Shown: positions 6,634 through 10,569 of the stretch, one piece after another
Layout: every line of letters starts with the position of its first letter
Position numbering within the stretch: the first letter of the stretch is position 1
Assembly (NCBI GenBank): GCA_904501815.1
Contig: CAJGCN010000042.1
Coordinates: forward strand, 1-10,569
DNA length: 10,569 bases
Source of the DNA: an uncultured Clostridia bacterium
GTDB lineage: Bacteria; Bacillota; Clostridia; Christensenellales; Borkfalkiaceae
Direction: 5' to 3'
The notes under the pieces: model-generated
Database searches by the model: none
Seen by the model: the letters and a program-made list of their open reading frames with translations, nothing else
What the model was told of the DNA's origin: nothing
Made by a program: the position numbers and the translations under genes

Positions 6634-7543
6634 TTTCTTTCCCTTCTTCCGCTAAATTTTTCCCCGTAGCCGCTAAAAATACGTCGTCCATTTTTCCTTT
6701 AACAATCTCGTAATCAACAAACAATTGCGGATTATCCTTGATAAGCGCGGTCGCCGTCGCCGTATTCGGCACGGAAATACGATACCCGTCCCCGACCTTT
6801 TCGCAAGGATAGCCGAGCGATTTCGCTTGGCTTTCTTTAACGCCGTAAAGGGTGATAAAATCCCCCGTAAACTCGTTTTTTAAAGAAAGCGGAGTTCCTT
6901 CCGCCGCGATTTTTCCGCAGTCTAAAATTACGACGTAATCGGCATCCGCAGCTTCTTCCATATAGTGCGTAGTTAAAAACACCGTCATTTTTTGTTCACG
7001 GCGAAGGGTTTCGATTACCCGCCAAACATTTTTGCGGGTTTGCGGGTCTAAACCCGTCGTCGGTTCGTCGAGAATAAGAATAGACGGGTTATGCAACAAA
7101 GCGCGCGCGATATCAATGCGCCGTTTTTGCCCGCCTGAAAGTTTCCCGAACGGACGGCGCAGTAAATCGCCAAATTCCAACAATTCGCAAAGTTCCTTTA
7201 ACCGAGTTTCAAACGCTTCGCCCGTAATGCCGTAGAGCGCGGCGCGGCTTTTTAAGTTATCGTATACCGTCAACGGCTTATCTAACACGGAAGTTTGAAA
7301 AACTACCCCTAACGCCGATTTCAAAAACGCAGGCTCGCTATCTAAGCTCTTGCCGTTAATCTCAACCCTGCCACCGTCTTTTTTTAATTGTCCGCAAAGA
7401 ATGGAAATAGTCGTACTCTTCCCCGCGCCGTTCACGCCGAGAAAAGCAAACAACTCCCCTTCTTTCACTTTAAAACTAATGCCTTGCACCGCTTTGACTT
7501 CGCCAAAGCTCTTTTGCAAATTCTCAATTTTGATAACGTCCAT
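6623..7543 (-). CDS. ABC exporter ATP-binding protein (DrrA/CcmA-like)
   Basis: A 306-residue ATPase that powers the adjacent permease from the cytosolic side. Motifs: Walker A GVNGAGKST (36-44), Q-loop Gln83 in GVVFQTSVLD, signature LSGGQKRRIDIARAL (135-149), Walker B ILILDEPTTGLD (155-166), and switch His193 in TTHYMEEA. The last 80 or so residues (from about 220) form the C-terminal extension common in DrrA-type drug-efflux ATPases. The ATG at 7543 is chosen because it follows AGGACTGCT and gives the standard DVIKIENLQKSFG opening. A longer reading up to 7648 is rejected because it would cross the promoter at 7580-7608. It is the first gene of the exporter operon and diverges from an AraC-family regulator that probably controls it. 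Confidence 0.94.
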   Translation of the reverse strand: MDVIKIENLQKSFGEVKAVQGISFKVKEGELFAFLGVNGAGKSTTISILCGQLKKDGGRVEINGKSLDSEPAFLKSALGVVFQTSVLDKPLTVYDNLKSRAALYGITGEAFETRLKELCELLEFGDLLRRPFGKLSGGQKRRIDIARALLHNPSILILDEPTTGLDPQTRKNVWRVIETLRREQKMTVFLTTHYMEEAADADYVVILDCGKIAAEGTPLSLKNEFTGDFITLYGVKESQAKSLGYPCEKVGDGYRISVPNTATATALIKDNPQLFVDYEIVKGKMDDVFLAATGKNLAEEGKENAK

Positions 7544-7559
7544 AGCAGTCCTGTTTTTA

Positions 7560-7576
7560 GATATCATTTTGATATC
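7560..7576. promoter_or_regulatory. Palindromic operator candidate over the exporter transcription start
   Basis: GATATCA (7560-7566) and TGATATC (7570-7576) are perfect 7-bp arms around TTT, and each arm contains a palindromic GATATC. The predicted transcription start of the exporter operon (about 7573) falls inside it, where a bound repressor would block RNA polymerase. Confidence 0.5.
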
Positions 7577-7579
7577 AAT

Positions 7580-7608
7580 AGAATAACATAAGCGGATAGG
7601 TTTGTCAA
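7580..7608 (-). promoter_or_regulatory. Promoter for the ABC exporter operon
   Basis: On the minus strand: perfect TTGACA (7608-7603), 17 bases, then TATTCT (7585-7580). The transcript would start near 7573, about 30 bases before the ATPase ATG. Confidence 0.8.
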
Positions 7609-7646
7609 GTAAACGGAAAGAATATTCATAAATACGCTTGACAAAC
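7600..7646. repeat. Dyad spanning both -35 boxes of the divergent exporter/AraC promoters
   Basis: GTTTGTCAAG (7600-7609) and CTTGACAAAC (7637-7646) are perfect 10-bp inverted arms 27 bases apart. They are centred within half a base of the palindrome GAATATTC (7620-7627). The arms include both -35 hexamers, so part of the symmetry comes from promoter consensus. The flanking matches and the centred palindrome go beyond that. Confidence 0.55.
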
Positions 7647-7666
7647 AAAGAAAAGCGTGATAAAAT
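7638..7666 (+). promoter_or_regulatory. Promoter for the AraC-family regulator
   Basis: Perfect TTGACA (7638-7643), 17 bases, then TAAAAT (7661-7666). The transcript would start near 7673, with AAAGGAAAG as ribosome binding site before the ATG at 7699. Confidence 0.8.
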
Positions 7667-7698
7667 AATTAAAATTACATAAATCGTAAAGGAAAGCT

Positions 7699-8493
7699 AT
7701 GGAATTTTTAGAAATTGAACACAGACACATGGAAACGGATTTTGATATGTCCGAACCGCACAGCCACGATTACTACGAGTTATATTTTTTATTAGAAGGC
7801 TCGCGGGCAATTTTTTCACGGGATAAAATGTTCGTTTTACCGCCGAATTCTTTTTGCGTGTTTCCCCCTTTTTTCCTGCATAAAACGGAAGGCGGACCGT
7901 ATAAGCGCATCAATATCAATATTTCTGCCGACCTTTTAAAAAAGGAAGAAATTAAATTTTTATCCGACTGCAACAAGCATTTCGCTATGCGTTTAGACGG
8001 GGAATATCTTTCTTTGACCAAAGGACTTTTAGAAGAAGTTTCCGCGCTTAAAGCAATGAATTCTAAGGATAGAAAAAACTACGAGCTATCTATCGTGCAA
8101 ACGATTTTGTATTTTTTGCAAAAACAAAACTTACAGCCTATCCCCTTTGCCAGCCATTCTCCGATCAAGGACGACAACGACCCCGTCGTTTTAAAAGTAA
8201 TTTTTTATATTAACGAAAATTATCAAAAGGAAATTTCGCTCGAAAAACTGTGCAAGCAATTTTTCCTTTCCAAAGCCACTTTATGCAAACGCTTTAAAAA
8301 CGTTTTACGCTGTTCGATTATGGAATATGTCTTCCGCGTACGGCTGAATAAAGCGAAGTCCTTGCTTTCCACCACGAATAAATCCATTGAAGAAATTTCC
8401 TTTTTATGCGGTTTTTCGTCCGCCAACTATTTCAGCTTGATTTTCAAAAAAGAAATCGGGCTTTCCCCGTTAAATTATAGGAAAACCCGATAA
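7699..8493 (+). CDS. AraC-family transcriptional regulator with N-terminal cupin domain
   Basis: A 264-residue regulator. The N-terminal half is a cupin-type sensor with the HSHDYYELYFLLEG motif (21-34), as in sugar- or small-molecule-responsive AraC proteins, followed by LPPNSFCVFPPFFLHK, which closes the small barrel. The C-terminal 100 residues carry the double helix-turn-helix: ISLEKLCKQFFLSKATLCKRFK (179-200) and IEEISFLCGFSSANYFSLIF (230-249), ending in the family hallmark FKKEIGLSPLNYR (249-261). The ligand is unknown. The divergent arrangement with the ABC exporter and the symmetric promoter region suggest it activates or represses the exporter in response to the exported compound or a signal linked to it. 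The start has a good AAAGGAAAG ribosome binding site. The gene is monocistronic with its own terminator. Confidence 0.94.
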   Translation: MEFLEIEHRHMETDFDMSEPHSHDYYELYFLLEGSRAIFSRDKMFVLPPNSFCVFPPFFLHKTEGGPYKRININISADLLKKEEIKFLSDCNKHFAMRLDGEYLSLTKGLLEEVSALKAMNSKDRKNYELSIVQTILYFLQKQNLQPIPFASHSPIKDDNDPVVLKVIFYINENYQKEISLEKLCKQFFLSKATLCKRFKNVLRCSIMEYVFRVRLNKAKSLLSTTNKSIEEISFLCGFSSANYFSLIFKKEIGLSPLNYRKTR

Positions 8494-8509
8494 AAATTTA
8501 CGCTAAACA

Positions 8510-8545
8510 TACCGCCCCGAACGACCGTTCAGGGCGGTAATTTTT
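8510..8545 (+). terminator. Intrinsic terminator of the AraC-family gene
   Basis: ACCGCCC (8511-8517) pairs with GGGCGGT (8532-8538), and an inner GAACG (8519-8523) pairs with CGTTC (8526-8530), with one C-A mismatch between. ATTTTT follows. On the minus strand the T-run lies further off, so it is weaker in that direction for the pstA transcript. Confidence 0.85.
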
Positions 8546-8546
8546 C

Positions 8547-8870
8547 TTACATTTTTTCAAACCGAACGACGTCCGTCACGAACACGATTGCCCCGCCGAC
8601 CGTCACTTCCGTCATATACGAAAAAGCCGTAGGAATAGGAGAAGCTATCATTGACGGCACTATCTCCGTGCGCTTAGAGCAATTTTTACGAATTAACTCC
8701 AACGCGTCGTCAACCTTTTCGTCTTGCGTGCCGATTAAAAGCGTGGTGTTGCCCGAGCGCAAAAAACCGCCCGAAGACGCCATTCTTGTAAACTCAAAGC
8801 CTGCGTCCGTCAACGCCACGCTGACTTCGTTTACGTCTTTTTTGTTTACGATTGCAGTAATCATTTTCAT
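8547..8870 (-). CDS. pstA: Cyclic-di-AMP receptor, PstA/DarA family (PII-like)
   Basis: A 107-residue PII-like trimeric protein that binds cyclic di-AMP in Bacillota; its downstream partner is not known in general. The family pattern is clear: MKMITAIVNKKD at the start, then TRMASSGGFLRSGNTTLLIG (28-47) and DEKVDDALELIRKNC (50-64). A loop (about 65-88) follows where the family T-loop varies, then VTVGGAIVFVTDVVRFE (89-105). Length is about normal. By alignment from memory with Staphylococcus aureus PstA, Thr28, Gly35, Phe36, Leu37 and Asn41 of the ligand pocket are kept. The positions matching Asn24 and Arg26 are Gly and Glu here, which may alter binding. The ATG at 8870 has a very strong GGGAGGGGA ribosome binding site and its own promoter at 8919-8947. 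The product is cytosolic. Confidence 0.93.
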   Translation of the reverse strand: MKMITAIVNKKDVNEVSVALTDAGFEFTRMASSGGFLRSGNTTLLIGTQDEKVDDALELIRKNCSKRTEIVPSMIASPIPTAFSYMTEVTVGGAIVFVTDVVRFEKM

Positions 8871-8918
8871 ACTTCCCCTCCCTTTTGCTTAATAAAAAGC
8901 AATTCTTTTTGTATTTAT

Positions 8919-8947
8919 ATTCTATCACAAAACTTTCCGTGCGTCAA
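8919..8947 (-). promoter_or_regulatory. Promoter for pstA
   Basis: On the minus strand: TTGACG (8947-8942), 17 bases, then TAGAAT (8924-8919). The leader of about 40 bases contains a small 6-bp hairpin (arms 8885-8890 and 8897-8902) just before the ribosome binding site. I see no gene between here and nadE (to 9043). Confidence 0.75.
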
Positions 8948-9043
8948 GCGAATGGAAAAAATTTCTTAAATCTCCGTTTAGATAAGTCCGCTTAAACGAA
9001 AGTTTGGAAATCTTAAAAATGCGTACATAGCTTTTTTTCCTTA

Positions 9044-9784
9044 TTATTCAATAGTTTTCGGCATTTGCAGTTTGTGCCTTGACCATTTATATAAATTTTG
9101 AATTTTTTCTACGTTTTCCCCCCTTTGATAGGCAGGAACGCCCCGAATATACCCGTCGAGTTCGGCGTAGGTAAATCCGAAATTATCTTCGTCCGTTTTC
9201 CCCGTCAACCCGTCGGACGGAGCTTTTACGACGAATTTTTCGTCAAGTCCCGCTTCCCGCGCAAGATACGAGCCAAGCTCTACAACTTCCGTACAGGTGA
9301 GATGCGCAATCGGGTTAAAATCACACGCGCCGTCCCCCCATTTGGTAAACCAACCGATAAAACGCTCGCTCGCATTACCCGTGCCGACTACTTGATAGCC
9401 GAGCGTTTGCGCAATGGCATAAAGGGTGGTCATTCTAAGGCGGGGCTGAACGTTGGTTTTGGCTTTATCGGAAATTAGGATATTTCCGCCCGTTTGGCTT
9501 TGAATTTCCGAAAGTAAGCCTTGATAGGCGTTTTCGATATTGACTACGCGATAATTCAAGCCGAGAGCCTTAGCGATTGCATATGAATCGTCGATATCCT
9601 TTTGCTTTCCGTTCGGCATCATCACGGCAACGAAATTCTCCCCCCAGACTTCTTTTAAAAGCATTGCTACGGTGGTACTGTCCTTCCCGCCCGAAAGACC
9701 GAGCACCACGCCTTTACAGTTCGTTTGTTCTTTATGAAGTTTAAGCCACGCAATAATGCGTTCTTTTTCCTGTTTTACGTTCAT
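9044..9784 (-). CDS. nadE: NH3-dependent NAD+ synthetase
   Basis: NadE makes NAD+ from nicotinate adenine dinucleotide, ATP and ammonia, the last step of NAD synthesis. The 246-residue protein is the short ammonia-dependent type with no N-terminal glutaminase domain. It carries the ATP pyrophosphatase P-loop LGLSGGKDST (28-37), QPRLRMTTLYAIAQ (113-126), GTGNASERFIGWFTKWGDGACDFNPIAHLTCTEV, which lines the substrate and metal sites, and the late loop PSDGLTGKTDEDNFGFTYAELD. The start at 9784 follows GGAGAATAAACT. In the roughly 35-base leader a 6-bp hairpin (arms 9799-9804 and 9812-9817) sits just before the ribosome binding site, possibly affecting translation. The gene has its own promoter and appears monocistronic. 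No strong terminator is visible between its stop and the pstA promoter, so some read-through into pstA is possible. Confidence 0.96.
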   Translation of the reverse strand: MNVKQEKERIIAWLKLHKEQTNCKGVVLGLSGGKDSTTVAMLLKEVWGENFVAVMMPNGKQKDIDDSYAIAKALGLNYRVVNIENAYQGLLSEIQSQTGGNILISDKAKTNVQPRLRMTTLYAIAQTLGYQVVGTGNASERFIGWFTKWGDGACDFNPIAHLTCTEVVELGSYLAREAGLDEKFVVKAPSDGLTGKTDEDNFGFTYAELDGYIRGVPAYQRGENVEKIQNLYKWSRHKLQMPKTIE

Positions 9785-9825
9785 AGTTTATTCTCCGTAG
9801 GAAAATTTTGGTTTCCTTAAAAATA

Positions 9826-9854
9826 ATTATACAATATTTAAAAAAAATTTGCAA
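9826..9854 (-). promoter_or_regulatory. Promoter for nadE
   Basis: On the minus strand: TTGCAA (9854-9849), 17 AT-rich bases including an eight-T run, then perfect TATAAT (9831-9826). The start would be near 9819. Confidence 0.75.
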
Positions 9855-9872
9855 GTATATGGCTAAAATTTA

Positions 9873-9901
9873 TTGACAAAAAAGAAAAGAAGTTATATAA
9901 T
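9873..9901 (+). promoter_or_regulatory. Consensus promoter for tRNA-Ala
   Basis: Exact TTGACA (9873-9878), 17 bases, exact TATAAT (9896-9901), only 12 bases before the tRNA 5' end, as expected for a strong stable-RNA promoter with a short leader. Confidence 0.9.
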
Positions 9902-9913
9902 AAGTATGCTTTT

Positions 9914-9989
9914 GGGGTTATGGCTCAGTTGGTAGAGCGCCTCGTTCGCAACGAGGAGGCCAGCGGTTCGAATCCGCTTAGCTCCACCA
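9914..9989 (+). tRNA. tRNA-Ala, anticodon CGC
   Basis: A 76-base cloverleaf. The acceptor stem GGGGTTA pairs with TAGCTCC and includes the G3-U70 wobble that identifies alanine tRNAs. The D arm is GCTC-AGTTGGTA-GAGC. The anticodon stem is CCTCG/CGAGG around loop TTCGCAA, with anticodon CGC at 9947-9949 reading GCG codons. The T arm is AGCGG-TTCGAAT-CCGCT. Discriminator A73 and an encoded CCA end are present. It lies alone between its own promoter and terminator. Confidence 0.97.
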
Positions 9990-10029
9990 AAAAAATAAAG
10001 ACAGGTCTTGTGCCTGTCTTTATTTTTTT
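9989..10029 (+). terminator. Intrinsic terminator of tRNA-Ala (first copy of the duplicated hairpin)
   Basis: A run of A then TAAAGACAGG (to 10005) pairs perfectly with CCTGTCTTTA (from 10013) and seven T, making a 17-bp symmetrical stem with a TCTTGTG loop. The A-rich left side starts on the last base of the encoded CCA. Confidence 0.9.
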
Positions 10030-10188
10030 GGATTGAGTTAATCGCGAGAAACGCTGAATTATCAGCGGTTCTCGCGAGGAGCGTATAACGCAACGCAAGA
10101 CTTTTCCCCAAAACTCATTAGCGACGACGCTCCTACGCTTTGCGTGGGTATATAGCTTAGCGACAAAACAGGTCTTGTGCCTGTCTTT
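10001..10188 (+). repeat. 21-bp exact direct repeat (10001-10021 and 10168-10188) flanking a gene-less segment
   Basis: The terminator core, ACAGG-TCTTGTG-CCTGT plus CTTT, occurs twice in the same orientation with identical loop, 167 bases apart. A GCTTAGC heptamer also precedes both copies (in the tRNA 3' half and at 10154-10160). The 146 bases between hold no credible gene. A duplication that carried the tRNA 3' end and terminator, or a small insertion, could explain it. Confidence 0.7.
10042..10077. repeat. Strong hairpin in the spacer after tRNA-Ala
   Basis: TCGCGAGAA (10042-10050) pairs with TTCTCGCGA (10069-10077), and CGCTGA (10052-10057) pairs with TCAGCG (10062-10067). There is one A-G mismatch between the two segments and an ATTA loop. 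No T-run follows, so it is not a terminator. A second pair, AGGAGCGT (10077-10084) with ACGCTCCT (10127-10134), begins where it ends, and ACGCAA (10093-10098) with TTGCGT (10140-10145) crosses it. The segment is therefore structured but its role is unknown. Confidence 0.7.
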
Positions 10189-10193
10189 TATTT
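10165..10193 (+). terminator. Second copy of the tRNA terminator hairpin
   Basis: ACAGG (10168-10172), loop TCTTGTG, CCTGT (10180-10184), followed by CTTTTATTT. No gene or promoter is visible directly before it, so it seems to be a backup or a leftover from duplication. Confidence 0.6.
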
Positions 10194-10225
10194 ACAATAA
10201 TTTTTTATATATAAAGCGTTTCTCG

Positions 10226-10254
10226 TTGACTTTATTTTTAAAATTGCGTATAAT
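10226..10254 (+). promoter_or_regulatory. Promoter for the structured RNA
   Basis: TTGACT (10226-10231), 17 bases, exact TATAAT (10249-10254). The predicted start, 10260-10262, coincides with the first base of the 13-bp closing stem of the RNA, which supports both calls. Confidence 0.8.
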
Positions 10255-10260
10255 AAATAT

Positions 10261-10481
10261 GCTACAATTTTTTAGTCTTTTTGCAAAAAAGGCAAATACT
10301 TCTTAACAAGCATATTAAAATTTTGCAACGGATATAATCTTGGTAGGATTATATCTCTTATCGTTTTTCAAAATTCCGTTGCTGAAATATGCTGGTGTAT
10401 TATGAAAAAAAATTGTAGCAAATTTACGAGAAAGGTATATTCTGCATTTGCCGTGTATCGTAAGGTACGCGGCATTTTTTT
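10261..10481 (+). ncRNA. Structured RNA of unrecognised class (leader/riboswitch or stand-alone small RNA)
   Basis: The RNA begins with GCTACAATTTTTT (10261-10273), which pairs exactly over 13 bp with 10407-10419. Inside the closed domain: hairpin P2, GTCTTTTT (10275-10282) with AAAAAGGC (10286-10293); then a long arm made of AGCATATT (10309-10316) with AATATGCT (10386-10393), GCAACGG (10325-10331) with CCGTTGC (10376-10382), and an apical hairpin ATATAATC (10332-10339) with GATTATAT (10347-10354), loop TTGGTAG. AATTTTG (10319-10325) is complementary to CAAAATT (10369-10375), which would be a pseudoknot. After a 29-base linker comes an intrinsic terminator at 10449-10481. The next gene starts 30 bases later. 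I find no consensus of the cobalamin, lysine, T-box, SRP, RNase P or tmRNA classes. The overall plan (long closing stem, asymmetric bubble, apical arm, about 160 bases) is compatible with a 6S-like RNA, and the position before a gene is compatible with a riboswitch or attenuator. Confidence 0.65.
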
Positions 10482-10507
10482 AACAATACACAAAAGAGAA
10501 AGGTATA
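10428..10507 (+). repeat. 12-bp direct repeat GAGAAAGGTATA on both sides of the terminator
   Basis: Exact copies lie at 10428-10439 and 10496-10507. The second is the ribosome binding region of the gene starting at 10511. The first lies 9 bases before the terminator hairpin and has no ATG at usable distance, though a CTG/TTG-started short frame (10442-10483) follows it and ends just past the terminator stem. Confidence 0.6.
10449..10481 (+). terminator. Intrinsic terminator at the end of the structured RNA
   Basis: TGCCGTGTATC (10449-10459) pairs with GGTACGCGGCA (10464-10474) over 11 bp with two G-U wobbles. It is capped by a GTAA (GNRA-type) tetraloop and followed by seven T. It lies between the promoter at 10226 and the gene at 10511, the right place for either conditional attenuation or simple termination of a small RNA. 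Confidence 0.88.
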
Positions 10508-10510
10508 ATT

Positions 10511-10569
10511 ATGGCTCAGGAAAAGAAATTAAGTATTCGGCGTTTCGACAGGCTCTGGAAAAAAGAAGG
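10511..10569 (+). CDS. Unidentified protein, first 19 codons only
   Basis: The frame opens with ATG at 10511 after GAGAAAGG at a good distance and reads MAQEKKLSIRRFDRLWKKE, running off the window. It is basic and hydrophilic, with no signal peptide in the visible part. Nineteen residues are too few to name a family, and I do not recognise them. No obvious promoter is seen between the terminator (to 10481) and this start, so it may depend on read-through of the terminator. That makes the upstream RNA a possible cis-regulator of this gene. Confidence 0.65.
   Translation, partial: MAQEKKLSIRRFDRLWKKE

Noticed and set aside
8978..9028. A 16-codon frame (MYAFLRFPNFRLSGLI) after nadE with an AAGGA upstream
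   Set aside because: Very short, no conserved feature, and a chance ribosome-binding-like sequence is expected in this A-rich gap. Kept only as a note.
9893..10111. A 72-codon minus-strand frame reading GGAKRIRTAGLLVANEALYQ near its end
   Set aside because: It is antisense to the tRNA-Ala gene and its terminator. The KRIRTAGLLVANEALYQLSHNP string is simply the reverse translation of a tRNA and is a known type of false gene call.
10261..10481. T-box leader for an aminoacyl-tRNA synthetase or amino-acid gene
   Set aside because: The terminator region has GGTACGCGGC, superficially like the T-box GGNACCGCG, but the order of bases differs, the antiterminator bulge is missing and there is no stem I with specifier loop and AG-bulge.
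10261..10569. Retron (msr-msd RNA followed by reverse transcriptase)
   Set aside because: Inverted end arms, a short hairpin and a long hairpin fit loosely. But the AGC branch motif after the first arm is absent (AGT here), a strong terminator separates RNA and gene, and the 19 visible residues of the gene show no reverse transcriptase feature. Left as a low-weight alternative.
1..10569. CRISPR arrays, insertion sequences, prophage or toxin-antitoxin genes
   Set aside because: No regularly spaced repeats, transposase or integrase motifs, or paired small toxin-like genes are visible on either strand.

Overview
The window looks like a chromosomal stretch from a Bacillota (Firmicutes), most likely an uncultured clostridial lineage. 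This is inferred from a PstA/DarA-type cyclic-di-AMP receptor, AGGAG-type ribosome binding sites, near-consensus sigma-A promoters with 17-base spacers, AT-rich gaps and intrinsic terminators. No rRNA, phage, insertion sequence or CRISPR array is visible. About nine tenths of the window is ordinary housekeeping and regulatory sequence; the last 550 bases are not.

Layout. Positions 1-2328 (minus strand) read as one transcription unit: a small membrane-anchored protein of unknown function, guaB (IMP dehydrogenase) and the start of a thrH-like phosphatase that runs off the left edge. Divergent to it, 2444-3148 (plus) encodes an unknown exported, possibly lipid-anchored protein. It converges on a minus-strand pair at 3166-4641: a short-chain dehydrogenase and a YggS-type PLP homeostasis protein. 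A LysR regulator (4813-5664, plus) diverges from yggS. Next is a regulator-plus-exporter module: an ABC-2 permease and its ATPase (5713-7543, minus) diverge from an AraC-family regulator (7699-8493, plus). The shared control region is rich in dyad symmetry. A cyclic-di-AMP receptor (8547-8870) and an ammonia-dependent NAD synthetase (9044-9784) follow on the minus strand, each with its own promoter. A tRNA-Ala(CGC) with a consensus promoter and terminator sits at 9914-9989.

The unusual part is 9990-10569. After the tRNA terminator comes about 200 bases with no convincing gene. It holds a strong hairpin, a second exact copy of the terminator core, and several copies of one inverted motif. Then a near-consensus promoter (10226-10254) drives a highly structured RNA, 10261 to about 10481. 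It has a 13-bp closing stem, a 5' hairpin, a long multi-segment arm with a possible pseudoknot, and a clean GUAA-capped intrinsic terminator. It lies just upstream of an unidentified gene that starts at 10511 and leaves the window. I do not recognise the RNA class. It could be a riboswitch or attenuator leader, a 6S-like small RNA, or (less likely) a retron-type RNA. It is the best candidate here for something undescribed.
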